Positions 33,969 to 42,089 of a DNA stretch of 64,000 nucleotides are shown here, in pieces. The DNA comes from Paenibacillus uliginis N3/975 (GTDB taxonomy: Bacteria; Bacillota; Bacilli; Paenibacillales; Paenibacillaceae). The translations under genes were made by a program, and so were the position numbers. Where the stretch lies: NCBI RefSeq assembly GCF_900177425.1, contig NZ_LT840184.1, positions 685,311-749,310 on the forward strand. Reading direction: 5' to 3'. Under the pieces are notes generated by a model. The model searched no databases. It saw only the letters and a list, made by a program, of their open reading frames with translations, and was not told where the DNA came from. The stretch's first letter is position 1, and the number at the start of each line of letters is the position of its first letter.

Positions 33969-34070
33969 ATGGACGATTTCACTATTTTTATTGCTCCCAT
34001 GCTGACGGTGGCGGTCTCTGTAGTTTTCATGGTGGTGTACGCATTGAAATATAAAGACCCGTCAGAATAG
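33969..34070 (+). CDS. cydS: CydS-like small subunit of cytochrome bd oxidase (33 residues)
   Basis: The single helix begins MDDFTIFIAPMLTVAVSVV and ends ALKYKDPSE. Length (33 residues) and the APMxxVAxSVV core match the CydS subunit described in the Geobacillus thermodenitrificans bd oxidase structure, as I recall that sequence. The position, five bases after cydB with GGTGAAGGAA before the ATG, fits. CydS caps CydA near haem b558 and may block oxygen access there. Confidence 0.82.
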   Translation: MDDFTIFIAPMLTVAVSVVFMVVYALKYKDPSE

Positions 34071-34121
34071 GACGCACATTGCTTCACTGTATGAAATATA
34101 GATGGTAAAATGTGAGCTCGG

Positions 34122-34151
34122 TTGAGGACTTATAAAAAAATGGGGTAAAAT
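34122..34151 (+). promoter_or_regulatory. Candidate promoter of the metallohydrolase gene
   Basis: TTGAGG (34122-34127), an 18-base spacer and TAAAAT (34146-34151), about 27 bases ahead of the start codon. The leader would be short. Confidence 0.45.
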
Positions 34152-34177
34152 ATATGGTAATGGAAGGAGGAGGCAGA

Positions 34178-35185
34178 ATGCCAAAAATCCGCTATAACAA
34201 TATCGATAACGTCAGTACAGATAAAACATTGAAACAGTTCAAGCAATGGCGTGACGAACGCCGTAACAAGAAAAAAGACTATTCGTATGTCATACCGAAT
34301 CTGGAGCCCGATCTCGAATATTTACACGGAAATCGGCATGAAACCTCCGTTACTTGGGTTGGGCATGCGACATTTTTCATCCAATATGAGGGCTTAAATA
34401 TCGTAACTGACCCGATATGGGCACGGAGGATGGCGTTTACGAAACGTCTTGGAGAGCCAGGGCTTCCGATCGCCGAAATTCCGCCACTGGACATTATTCT
34501 CATATCGCATTCCCACTATGACCATATGCATATCGCCTCGATACGTAAACTGTATCGGACTGAGACGACCATTGTTGTTCCCGTCGGTCTGCGGCGTAAA
34601 ATGCTCAGCAAGGGTTTCAGACGTGTGGTTGAGCTGAAATGGTGGGAATCGACGACGATTGGCGGCGTCACCATAACATTCGTTCCAACTCAGCACTGGA
34701 CGCGGCGCACACCGTTTGATACGAACACTTCCCATTGGGGTGGCTTTGTGTTGGAACCGGAGCTTCAGCAGAAGGAGACACGTGATGAGGAGGCGGATTC
34801 ACAGGATACCTCTCGTGTTCTTCCGCCGAATTTGTATTTTGCCGGAGACAGCGGCTATTTTCCGGGATTTAAAGAAATCGGTAATCGATTTAATATTCAT
34901 ATTGCGCTCATGCCAATCGGAGCCTATGAGCCTGAATGGTTTATGACCTCACAGCATGTCAATCCGGAGGAAGCATTGCAGGCGTTTTTGGACGTGAAGG
35001 CCGAGACGATGATTCCCATGCATTACGGCACGTTCCGGCTCGCAGATGATACGGCGCAGGAAGCGTTGGAGCGGATGGAACTTGAGCGTAAGCGACTCGG
35101 AATCGGTGAAGAGCAGATTCGCATTCTAAAGCATGGCGAGACCTTTAAGGTGCAGCCGGAGCGGAGGAAAGTAGAATCCTCATGA
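34178..35185 (+). CDS. NAPE-PLD-like metallo-beta-lactamase-fold hydrolase
   Basis: A 335-residue cytosolic metallohydrolase. It has the NAPE-PLD/UlaG-type pattern: VTWVGHATFFIQYEGLNIVTDP near 60, the zinc motif SHSHYDHM near 110, PTQHWTRR near 170, YFAGDSGYFPGFKEIG near 220 and PMHYGTFRLADD near 285. Relatives act on phospholipids or cyclic phosphoesters; the substrate here is unknown. The ATG at 34178 follows AAGGAGGAGG. An in-frame ATG at 34154 lies upstream of the ribosome site and is rejected. Confidence 0.88.
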   Translation: MPKIRYNNIDNVSTDKTLKQFKQWRDERRNKKKDYSYVIPNLEPDLEYLHGNRHETSVTWVGHATFFIQYEGLNIVTDPIWARRMAFTKRLGEPGLPIAEIPPLDIILISHSHYDHMHIASIRKLYRTETTIVVPVGLRRKMLSKGFRRVVELKWWESTTIGGVTITFVPTQHWTRRTPFDTNTSHWGGFVLEPELQQKETRDEEADSQDTSRVLPPNLYFAGDSGYFPGFKEIGNRFNIHIALMPIGAYEPEWFMTSQHVNPEEALQAFLDVKAETMIPMHYGTFRLADDTAQEALERMELERKRLGIGEEQIRILKHGETFKVQPERRKVESS

Positions 35186-35203
35186 CATGTAAGCAAGCCT
35201 CAG

Positions 35204-35253
35204 AAACCTTCTGATGCCTGTCAGCCGGGCAGGGTTATTTCAGGAGGTTTTTT
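35204..35253 (+). terminator. Terminator after the metallohydrolase gene
   Basis: AAACCTTCTGA (35204-35214) pairs with TCAGGAGGTTT (35240-35250) with one wobble and an inner CCTG/CAGG stem, followed by T residues. Confidence 0.85.
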
Positions 35254-35314
35254 CCTTTTGTTTAGACCTTTATTACTCTAAATGCATCATAATGACGTTT
35301 TTAAGCGGTAAGGC

Positions 35315-35343
35315 TTCGTTAAAAGGATTTCTTATGCTATAAT
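35315..35343 (+). promoter_or_regulatory. Extended -10 promoter of the ABC-F gene
   Basis: Consensus TATAAT (35338-35343) preceded by TGC, which makes an extended -10; the -35 TTCGTT (35315-35320) is weak, with 17-base spacing. Confidence 0.6.
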
Positions 35344-35383
35344 GTGCTGGGAAACCAATAGTATAAAAGGATGGTAATGCTTA

Positions 35384-37009
35384 ATGATCAGTACAAGCGG
35401 GATTACGCTCCGCTATGGCAAACGAGCACTATTTGAAGATGTAAATATAAAATTCACTCCTGGCAACTGTTATGGCTTGATTGGAGCGAACGGTGCAGGT
35501 AAGTCTACTTTCTTGAAAATCCTGTCCGGTGAAATCGAACCGAACCAAGGCGAAGTTCATATGACACCGAACGAACGGATGGCTGTCCTCAAACAGAACC
35601 ATTATGAGTATGATCAATATGCGGTTCTGGAGACCGTTATCATGGGTCACGCACGCCTTTACAAGATCATGAAGGAGAAGGATGCCCTTTATGCAAAAGC
35701 TGATTTTTCCGAAGAGGATGGCATGCGTGCTGGTGAGCTGGAGGGTGAATTCGCTGAGCTGAACGGTTGGGATGCTGAGCCGGATGCGGCTGCACTCCTG
35801 ATCGGCCTTGGTATTTCGCGTGAACTTCATGACAAGAAAATGGCAGAACTCAGCGGTAACGAAAAGGTCCGTGTCCTTTTGGCACAAGCTCTGTTCGGCC
35901 GCCCGAACAACCTGCTGCTTGACGAGCCTACCAACCACTTGGATCTGGAGTCTATTCAATGGCTCGAGAACTTCCTGATGGATTATGAAGGCACCGTTAT
36001 CGTTGTATCCCATGACCGTCACTTCCTGAATAAGGTGTGTACGCACATTGCGGATATTGATTTCGGCAAAATCCAGCTGTATGTCGGTAACTATGACTTC
36101 TGGTACGAGTCTAGTCAACTGGCGCTTCAGCTTCAGCGTGAGTCGAACAAGAAGAAGGAAGAGAAGATCAAGGAACTCCAAGCCTTTATCCAGCGTTTCT
36201 CGGCAAATGCTTCGAAATCGAAGCAGGCGACATCCCGTAAGAAGCAGCTTGATAAGATTACACTGGATGACCTTCGTCCGTCGAACCGTAAATATCCGTT
36301 CCTTAACTTCAAGCCGGAACGTGAAGCAGGTAAGCAGCTTCTGACGGTGGACGGCATTACGAAGACGATGGAAGGCGAGAAAGTACTGGATAACGTCAGC
36401 TTTGTCGTAAACAAAGGTGACAAGATTGCTTTTGTTGGACCGAACAGTTTGCCGAAGACAACGTTGTTCCAGGTTGTTACCGCTGAAACGGAAGTGGAAG
36501 CCGGCGAATACAGCTGGGGCGTAACAACAACCCAGGCGTACTTCCCGAAAGACAACTCCGTTTATTTTGACGGTGTGGATATGAACCTGGTAGATTGGCT
36601 GCGCCAGTACTCCAACGATCAGGATGAAACGTTCCTACGCGGTTTCCTCGGACGTATGCTGTTCTCTGGCGAGGAAGCGCTGAAGAAGGCGAGTGTTCTG
36701 TCCGGTGGTGAGAAGGTCCGCTGCATGCTGGCCAAAATGATGCTGAACGGTGCGAACGTGCTTATTTTTGATGAGCCTACGAACCACTTGGACCTCGAGT
36801 CCATCACCGCGCTGAATAACGGATTGATCGATTTCGATGGTACGATCCTATTTACATCGCATGACCATCAGTTCATTCAGACCATTGCGAACCGAATCAT
36901 TGAGATCACACCGAACGGAGTTATCGACCGTACGATGAGTTATGATGAATATCTGGAGAGCGAAGAGATTAAAGCCCTTCGTGAGAGCATGTATCCGGTT
37001 GAGGCTTAA
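35384..37009 (+). CDS. ABC-F family ATPase, YkpA/YbiT type
   Basis: Soluble twin-ATPase protein that acts on the ribosome, 541 residues. Domain 1 has an intact Walker A GANGAGKST (34-42), a variant signature LSGNEKVRV and Walker B LLLDEPTNHLD. The linker (about 240-320) is highly charged with NASKSKQATSRKKQL. Domain 2 has a degenerate Walker A, GPNSLPKTT, an intact LSGGEKVRC and a second DEPTNHLD. It is nearly colinear with B. subtilis YkpA, in which the second Walker A is also degraded. Probably a translation factor and not an antibiotic-resistance pump. Confidence 0.93.
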   Translation: MISTSGITLRYGKRALFEDVNIKFTPGNCYGLIGANGAGKSTFLKILSGEIEPNQGEVHMTPNERMAVLKQNHYEYDQYAVLETVIMGHARLYKIMKEKDALYAKADFSEEDGMRAGELEGEFAELNGWDAEPDAAALLIGLGISRELHDKKMAELSGNEKVRVLLAQALFGRPNNLLLDEPTNHLDLESIQWLENFLMDYEGTVIVVSHDRHFLNKVCTHIADIDFGKIQLYVGNYDFWYESSQLALQLQRESNKKKEEKIKELQAFIQRFSANASKSKQATSRKKQLDKITLDDLRPSNRKYPFLNFKPEREAGKQLLTVDGITKTMEGEKVLDNVSFVVNKGDKIAFVGPNSLPKTTLFQVVTAETEVEAGEYSWGVTTTQAYFPKDNSVYFDGVDMNLVDWLRQYSNDQDETFLRGFLGRMLFSGEEALKKASVLSGGEKVRCMLAKMMLNGANVLIFDEPTNHLDLESITALNNGLIDFDGTILFTSHDHQFIQTIANRIIEITPNGVIDRTMSYDEYLESEEIKALRESMYPVEA

Positions 37010-37026
37010 TATATTTGCATACAAGA

Positions 37027-37070
37027 AGAAACGCCTTCGTCGTCCTTTTCAAAGGGGAGACAGCGTTTCT
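37027..37070 (+). terminator. Hairpin just after the ABC-F gene
   Basis: AGAAACGC (37027-37034) pairs with GCGTTTCT (37063-37070). No U-tract follows, so it may mark a processed 3' end; the stronger terminator is about 50 bases downstream. Confidence 0.45.
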
Positions 37071-37116
37071 GCTAGAAATATAAGCCAAGTATAAAACTTA
37101 TACTTTCTTAGATTTT

Positions 37117-37156
37117 GAAAAAGCTGCACCCTTCGTTTGAAGGGGCAGCTTTTTTT
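37117..37156. terminator. Bidirectional terminator between convergent genes
   Basis: AAGCTGCACCCTTC (37121-37134) pairs with GAAGGGGCAGCTT (37139-37151) with one bulge; A-run before and T-run after. Confidence 0.88.
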
Positions 37157-37173
37157 GCGTTTAAGCGGCGTTG

Positions 37174-37359
37174 TTACGATCCGCCGGTACGACGGCGTTG
37201 GTTGTTCGGTTTTTTGTTGTTTTGGCTCTTCATTTTTTGCGTAGTACCGGGCTGATATGAACCCTGTTTGCCAGATGAATTTTGTTGTTTCTTCTGTTCC
37301 AGCTTCTGACGAATCGCATCTGCCAGACTCACCTTGCGTGAATCGTTATTTTCCGACAT
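37174..37359 (-). CDS. Small basic, disordered protein, 61 residues
   Basis: The N-terminal part is a short helix (SRKVSLADAIRQKLEQKKQQ); the rest is low-complexity, rich in Gln, Asn, Ser, Lys and Arg, ending RRRTGGS. No family was recognised. A GAGGAGGAAG site precedes the ATG and codon use is normal, so it is likely expressed. The basic tail suggests binding to nucleic acid or another acidic partner (inference only). Confidence 0.7.
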   Translation of the reverse strand: MSENNDSRKVSLADAIRQKLEQKKQQNSSGKQGSYQPGTTQKMKSQNNKKPNNQRRRTGGS

Positions 37360-37594
37360 GACGGCTTCCTCCTCGGATTATGAGTTGTCCTCATTTTATT
37401 CGTTTTTAAAACGTACGGCAAGGGTAACAATAAATATATTCGGTTATGAGCCTATTTTTTGCCTTAAGCAACTCTGTTTCTCTTGTCTCACAAGGTTTCT
37501 CTAGACCCACAAGGTATGCCTTTGCTAGGATAGGTAAGTAAGTTTTGAAGCGGCCCCTTAGTAAGAGAGAAGCAGCGAAGGAGAGACATGCACG

Positions 37595-38464
37595 GTGAAT
37601 GTATATGATGATATAAAAAAGGGAGAGCGCGGAGCGTGGATCAGCATTGCTGCTTATCTGGTACTATCTGCGTTTAAATTAATCAGCGGTTATCTATTCG
37701 CCTCGAGCGCGTTACTAGCTGACGGTTTTAACAACCTGACGGACATTGTGGCCTCGGTTGCAGTACTGATCGGTCTGAAGATATCACGGAAGCCTCCTGA
37801 TTCGGATCATGCTTATGGGCATTTCAGAGCCGAGACGGTAGCGGCACTTATCGCCTCATTTATTATGGCGGTGGTCGGAATACAGGTGCTGGTTGAAGCG
37901 GTTAGTTCCTTTTTTGAGGGAAGCAAGGGTACACCAGACCTATGGTCAGCCGGAGTGGCAGGGTTGTGTGCTATTGCTATGTTTGGCGTTTACAAATATA
38001 ACGTCAGACTGGCACGTCAGATTAACAACCAAGCGCTGATGGCTGCGGCGAAGGATAACCTTTCAGATGCAATGGTTAGTATAGGCGCGGCTATAGGTAT
38101 TATTGGAGCTCAATTCGGGCTTCCTTGGCTGGATACGGTAGCGGCACTCGGAGTTGGATTGCTGATCTGCAAAACCGCGTGGGAAATCTTCCGCGATTGT
38201 ACACATAGCCTGACAGATGGATTTGATGAGCAGCGGCTATTGGATTTCCGTAGGACCATAGCACGCACTCCCGGTGTTGAAGGAATCAAGGATGTGAAAG
38301 CCAGAATTCATGGCAATCATGTGTTGGTTGATGTTGTTGTTGAGGTTGACCCGCAATTAAGCGTTATTGAGGGACACAAAATCAGCGAAACGATTGAAGA
38401 GCGGATGGTAAAATATCATAATATTATGAACGTTCATGTTCACGTGGAGCCGAAGGATCTGTAG
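37595..38464 (+). CDS. Cation diffusion facilitator, probable manganese or zinc exporter
   Basis: Six-helix CDF transporter with a cytosolic C-terminal domain, 289 residues. The metal site is visible in helix 2 (LLADGFNNLTD, D43, N47, D50) and helix 5 (AKDNLSDA), followed by the ferredoxin-like C-terminal part (about 210-289) ending in MNVHVHVEP. Acidic and Asn residues in place of His in helix 2 are typical of the Mn(II)-exporting MneP-like group, so manganese is the first guess. The GTG start has AAGGAGAG upstream. Confidence 0.88.
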   Translation: MNVYDDIKKGERGAWISIAAYLVLSAFKLISGYLFASSALLADGFNNLTDIVASVAVLIGLKISRKPPDSDHAYGHFRAETVAALIASFIMAVVGIQVLVEAVSSFFEGSKGTPDLWSAGVAGLCAIAMFGVYKYNVRLARQINNQALMAAAKDNLSDAMVSIGAAIGIIGAQFGLPWLDTVAALGVGLLICKTAWEIFRDCTHSLTDGFDEQRLLDFRRTIARTPGVEGIKDVKARIHGNHVLVDVVVEVDPQLSVIEGHKISETIEERMVKYHNIMNVHVHVEPKDL

Positions 38465-38481
38465 GGTCTCATCCTACAAAT

Positions 38482-38516
38482 AAAAAAAGGACTGCAAATG
38501 ATTGCAGCCCCTTTTT
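38482..38516. terminator. Bidirectional terminator between convergent genes
   Basis: AAAAAGG-CTGCAA pairs with TTGCAG-CCCTTTTT around a 4-base loop, with one mismatch, giving A- and T-runs on both sides. Confidence 0.85.
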
Positions 38517-38520
38517 GGGA

Positions 38521-38922
38521 TTAATTATCGCCCATGAAGATCCAATATTTACCGATCCAGGTGTAAACTTCAACCCACTCACCGTCCGCAACCACTTGCG
38601 TGCTGGTCCTAGTTGTATCGATTATTTGAGGTGCCAGAACACCTTTGATGGTTCCGTTTGGCATATCATAGAAGTAAGTTTTCTTGGTGAGCTGAATGAG
38701 CTTCATAGGAATCAGCGGAATCTCTTCCGCTTTAATGGTAGGCTCTTTAAATTCAAAATAAGTTGAAGTTGTTGCAGAAACCTCTACTACCGGGGTAGTG
38801 GTTGTTGTTGTCGTAGTAGTAGATTGAGTTGTTTCTACAGTTTCAACCGGATCGGCTGCTGCTATTGCCGCCATTGATAGAGTAAGGCCGAGTACTGCTG
38901 TAACGCTTAGAATTTTTTTCAT
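38521..38922 (-). CDS. Secreted protein with poly-threonine linker and SH3-like C-terminus
   Basis: A 133-residue exported protein. The signal peptide spans about 1-23 (MKKILSVTAVLGLTLSMAA). A linker with nine consecutive Thr residues (about 35-43) follows. From about 75 to 133 there is a small beta-rich domain (KKTYFYDMPNGTIKGVL, then ADGEWVEVYTWIGKYW) that resembles bacterial SH3 domains found in cell-wall-binding proteins. AAGGAGGAG precedes the ATG. The triplet repeat behind the Thr run could vary in length. Function unknown. Confidence 0.78.
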   Translation of the reverse strand: MKKILSVTAVLGLTLSMAAIAAADPVETVETTQSTTTTTTTTTPVVEVSATTSTYFEFKEPTIKAEEIPLIPMKLIQLTKKTYFYDMPNGTIKGVLAPQIIDTTRTSTQVVADGEWVEVYTWIGKYWIFMGDN

Positions 38923-39156
38923 GGTTTGTCTCCTCCTTGAAATTGGATGTAATATGTATCGACATTAACGATATAACCATTATAAAGGTAAAATGAACCA
39001 ATTAAGAAGGAATATTTTTTAAGTCAACAAGAATTGTAAGGTTTTACATAAGCTGTTGCTTGTGAGTTACGTGACAAGGAGGACGGATTCAGCTATACTT
39101 TTGGACGAGTATTCATGATCGATTCATGCGATACATACTCGGAGGAGGGAAGCCGA

Positions 39157-39732
39157 ATGAGTCGCCGCAAAAAGAAAGGCGGGCGGATCCTGCTTGGGCT
39201 ATTAATGCTTATTATCATCGTTGTTGGAGCAGGGATCTGGTATGTGACACCGACAAAAAACTTGGATTTAAAATATCGTTCAATCGATACGAAAGGTAAA
39301 ATCATGAGCATGTTGGAAACGCGCCAACCGCAGATGGTTTTGAATAAAGACGAAGTAGCGCAGATGAGCAAGAAAAACCTGATCAAATATTTGAGCACAC
39401 ATGATGTCGGTGTGGATATAACAGGTGCCGATTTCCAGATGAATGGCGAAATGATGAATGCAGAAGTGAACGGGAAGTGGGGCGTATTTCCTTTTGGAGC
39501 CACTTTGCAATTCCATATGACTTCGAACGGAAGCAAGCTTATACTGGAGCATCAATTCACGAAAATCCGTAGTGCGGACATTCCGTTGTCCATTTTTAAG
39601 TTGGAACCCATTGAAATATCATTGAAGGACTATCTGCCTGACATTGTTACGGTTAAGGAAGTTGATTTTTTGGAAGAGGGCATGAAGCTGACGTTTAAGA
39701 TCGATTGGTTCTCCATTCCGTCGTTATGGTGA
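39157..39732 (+). CDS. Membrane-anchored protein of unknown function
   Basis: A 191-residue protein with a basic N-terminus (MSRRKKKGGR), one hydrophobic helix (about 10-30) and an extracytoplasmic beta-rich domain of about 150 residues containing VNGKWGVFPFGATLQF and ILEHQFTKIRSADIPLS. The overall plan is like the YpmS/DUF2140 group of Firmicutes membrane-anchored proteins, but I cannot confirm that. The ATG at 39157 follows CGGAGGAGGG. It heads a cluster of stress-type small genes without being in their operon. Confidence 0.7.
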   Translation: MSRRKKKGGRILLGLLMLIIIVVGAGIWYVTPTKNLDLKYRSIDTKGKIMSMLETRQPQMVLNKDEVAQMSKKNLIKYLSTHDVGVDITGADFQMNGEMMNAEVNGKWGVFPFGATLQFHMTSNGSKLILEHQFTKIRSADIPLSIFKLEPIEISLKDYLPDIVTVKEVDFLEEGMKLTFKIDWFSIPSLW

Positions 39733-39873
39733 ATAAGTTTGTAAAATCGTAAAGGGTCCCCTCCGCTGCTTCGTGCATAACCAATGGATCTGTAAGAACG
39801 AAAGTGAACCTAGAAATGGGCTGAATTCTCAAGCCCACAATTTCTCAAGAAGCACACCATGGAACACAAAACC

Positions 39874-39927
39874 AACCAGACCCCTAAGGATGTGATGAAT
39901 CCTCGGGCGGCCTGGTTTTTCTTTTTT
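39874..39927 (+). terminator. Terminator after the membrane-anchored protein gene
   Basis: AACCAGACC-CCTAAGGAT pairs with ATCCT-GGCCTGGTT with small interruptions, followed by two T-runs. It lies 141 bases past the stop and may also serve the minus-strand DUF1328 gene. Confidence 0.7.
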
Positions 39928-39973
39928 CTGAGAAGCTATATGTGTATGCGGGTAATGATTCATGCTGCCCTAG

Positions 39974-40138
39974 TTACATTGATCGTCTGCGTCCGGTAAA
40001 GAGAGAAATAACGAACAATACCAGGAAGATGAAGAAGAGGACCTTCGCGATACTTACCGCAGCTTCCACGATACCGAAGAAACCAAAAATTCCTGCGATA
40101 AGTGCGATGACGAGCAATATAACAGACCATCTTAACAT
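39974..40138 (-). CDS. DUF1328 (YtjA-type) small membrane protein, 54 residues
   Basis: Starts MLRWSVILLVIALIAGIFGF and ends in SLFTGRRRSM, with two hydrophobic helices joined by GIVEAAVSIAK. This is the DUF1328/YtjA pattern (the GIxxxAAxxAK core and RR tail), a widespread stress-associated membrane protein of unknown role. The ATG at 40138 follows AGGGTG. It sits among other stress-type genes. Confidence 0.88.
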   Translation of the reverse strand: MLRWSVILLVIALIAGIFGFFGIVEAAVSIAKVLFFIFLVLFVISLFTGRRRSM

Positions 40139-40370
40139 AATAAATCACCCTGCTTTCCGTATGAGTTTGAATTGGATGCGTATCTCTTGTCCTTCTAAGG
40201 GCTTGAGTCTTCATCCTGACCCCTCGTAGTTCTCTTTAACCGTGACTATTTCTCTTGAAACAAATCGGCGTGCTGGAACAAATCGACCATTTTGTGCTTT
40301 GTTTCGTACCGGAAGAGTGAGGGTAACTATGGAATATCGAGACAAACAAACGGAAAGTGAGGTCGTGTCT

Positions 40371-40883
40371 ATGCTAACACAGATTAGTGTTGCGATTATC
40401 GCCATTGCCTTTGCAATCCTTGTCTTTTTTCTAATAAAGACACTAAAAGCAGCGACAAACTCTTTGGACAAGGTAACTCAGACGCTTCAGGAAGTTCAAA
40501 AGACAATTGATGAGTTGAGCTATGAAGTGAAGCAGACGATCCGCAACACGAATGATATAACTGTGGACGTCCAGCACAAGATGAAACAGATTGATCCCGT
40601 AATAGATACAGTCAAAAATCTGGGCGAAGCACTAAGCGAAGTGACCTATGCAGTGAAGCAGGTTTCTTCCGGTGTCGTCAGCCGTTATAGACAAACTAAA
40701 GTAGAGAAAAAGAAACATGAGCTGCGACAATCCACAGTGCCGATAACGGCTCAAGACCGAACGTTCCAGTCTTATGATGCTGTATATAATGAACCTAAAG
40801 CTTCGAATCCAGGCCAATGGTTGAATTATGTCGATGTGGCAGTTGGCCTTTGGAGTAAGTTCCGTCGTCAGAAAGCCCGTTAA
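40371..40883 (+). CDS. DUF948 (YtxG-type) protein
   Basis: A 170-residue protein with an N-terminal membrane helix (about 3-24) and a long helical, coiled-coil-prone part (KTLKAATNSLDKVTQTLQEV onwards), the DUF948 pattern of B. subtilis YtxG. In B. subtilis ytxG and ytxH form a general-stress operon; here the YtxH-type gene lies 12 kb away on the other side of the sigma-B operon. The ATG at 40371 follows GAGGT; an in-frame ATG at 40329 after GAGGG is an alternative that would add 14 residues. Confidence 0.85.
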   Translation: MLTQISVAIIAIAFAILVFFLIKTLKAATNSLDKVTQTLQEVQKTIDELSYEVKQTIRNTNDITVDVQHKMKQIDPVIDTVKNLGEALSEVTYAVKQVSSGVVSRYRQTKVEKKKHELRQSTVPITAQDRTFQSYDAVYNEPKASNPGQWLNYVDVAVGLWSKFRRQKAR

Positions 40884-40944
40884 AGCCAGGCATCAGCGCT
40901 GATATGGCCGGTTGTCTGTAAGGAAAAAGAAAGGGTGAAGAATC

Positions 40945-41478
40945 ATGTTGAATGTCGTGCTGCTGTTGATGGGTATGCTTTCACCCTTCAGCGATGGAGC
41001 AGGTGCCCTGCCTGTTTCCGCTGCAGGAATCACTGCACCTGTAGTCCATGCTTCGATGTCCTTCGATTCTACAGTTTCTGTTCAACAGAAAGAAGTGATT
41101 GAGGGGTATGAGACTTTAAATGGAATCGACTTGACGGACCGTACGGAAGATGTGGTTCGTAAAATGGGGGAACCGCTTGAAGTAACACATGATCCATTAT
41201 TAGGAATGATCGAGTATCACTATAAGGATATGTCGGTCGGTTTCTGTGACGGGTTAACGGAGTATGTTCATGTGAAGCCTTCGGCTAGATCCATCCAGGT
41301 GAATGATCAGTCCATTTTACTTACAACTGGCCACATCTCAACATCTCTCGGTGATCCTGATTTCAAGGCCGAGGATGGAGATGTGTACGTACAAGATCAT
41401 CAAGTCATTAAAGTTTTTAAAGATCGAAGTTCCGGGGAAATTACCGGTGTAGATTTATTTTTCGATTACAGCGAATAA
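40945..41478 (+). CDS. Exported protein of unknown function, 177 residues
   Basis: An N-terminal hydrophobic segment (MLNVVLLLMGML) and a spacer rich in Ala and Gly suggest secretion or anchoring. The mature part contains GYETLNGIDLTDRTEDV and KMGEPLEVTHDPLLGM, which resembles the small secreted DUF4309/SmpA-like beta domains in which a Gly-x-Pro turn follows a helix; this is only a suggestion. GAAAGGGTG precedes the ATG. It lies 62 bases after the DUF948 gene and may be co-transcribed. Confidence 0.65.
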   Translation: MLNVVLLLMGMLSPFSDGAGALPVSAAGITAPVVHASMSFDSTVSVQQKEVIEGYETLNGIDLTDRTEDVVRKMGEPLEVTHDPLLGMIEYHYKDMSVGFCDGLTEYVHVKPSARSIQVNDQSILLTTGHISTSLGDPDFKAEDGDVYVQDHQVIKVFKDRSSGEITGVDLFFDYSE

Positions 41479-41481
41479 CCT

Positions 41482-41507
41482 GTTTCAATTGTTTGAAATA
41501 AGGTTAA
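41482..41507 (+). promoter_or_regulatory. Candidate sigma-B promoter of the YflT-type gene
   Basis: GTTTCA (41482-41487), a 14-base spacer and GGTTAA (41502-41507), against the sigma-B consensus GTTTAA-N12-15-GGGTAT. The match is partial, but the downstream gene family is a known sigma-B regulon member. Confidence 0.4.
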
Positions 41508-41554
41508 ATAATCTAGGGCTACAAACCTAGTATATCCTATAGGAGGTATTCAAT

Positions 41555-41902
41555 ATGGAATCTACTAATGCAAAAGCCTACGCAAAAATCGTCGAGAACG
41601 GTACTTTGGCTGTTCAGGAAATTCAAAATTTACAGACTACGGGTTATATAACCGATCATATTTATGTATTGGCTCATGACTCTGATAAAACGGAGCGAAT
41701 AGCACATGCTTCGGAAGCTAAAGAAGTCGGGATAAAGGAAGAAGGCGTGTTTGACTCCATAGCGAATTTATTCCGCTCACGTGGGGATGAGCTTCGCGCC
41801 AAAATGGTTTCATTGGGATTTACAGAGGCTGAAGCAGATTTTTATGAAAAACAGCTGGACCTTGGGAAGGTTCTTGTTATTGCCAAAAAAGATCAGCCAT
41901 GA
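41555..41902 (+). CDS. General stress protein 17M-like (YflT-type) protein
   Basis: A 115-residue cytosolic protein with a heat-induced-stress-protein YflT domain: VQEIQNLQTTGYITDHIYVLAHD near 17-40, then FRSRGDELRAKMVSLGFTEAEA and a C-terminal LDLGKVLVIAK. In B. subtilis YflT is induced by sigma-B; its molecular role is unknown. Strong AGGAGG site. Placed directly before the sigma-B operon in this genome, separated by a very long terminator stem. Confidence 0.88.
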   Translation: MESTNAKAYAKIVENGTLAVQEIQNLQTTGYITDHIYVLAHDSDKTERIAHASEAKEVGIKEEGVFDSIANLFRSRGDELRAKMVSLGFTEAEADFYEKQLDLGKVLVIAKKDQP

Positions 41903-41947
41903 GGCAGTTCCTTCGGAAGATTTCCACGATGGGAAATAGGTCTTGAA

Positions 41948-41998
41948 ACATAGATAAGGAATGGGACGAAGACCGTCTCATTCCTTATCTATGTTTTT
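41948..41998. terminator. Long (21-bp) terminator hairpin
   Basis: Bases 41948-41968 pair with 41974-41994 along 21 base pairs with a single wobble and a 5-base loop, then TTTT. It separates the YflT gene from the sigma-B operon. Confidence 0.9.
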
Positions 41999-42089
41999 AA
42001 ATAGGTGAAATATTCATGGGGTGGAGTATAGTATAATAGTTTGAAAAAAAGGGTTTCTGCGCATTGAGAGTAACGTTAAGGAGAGGGTT

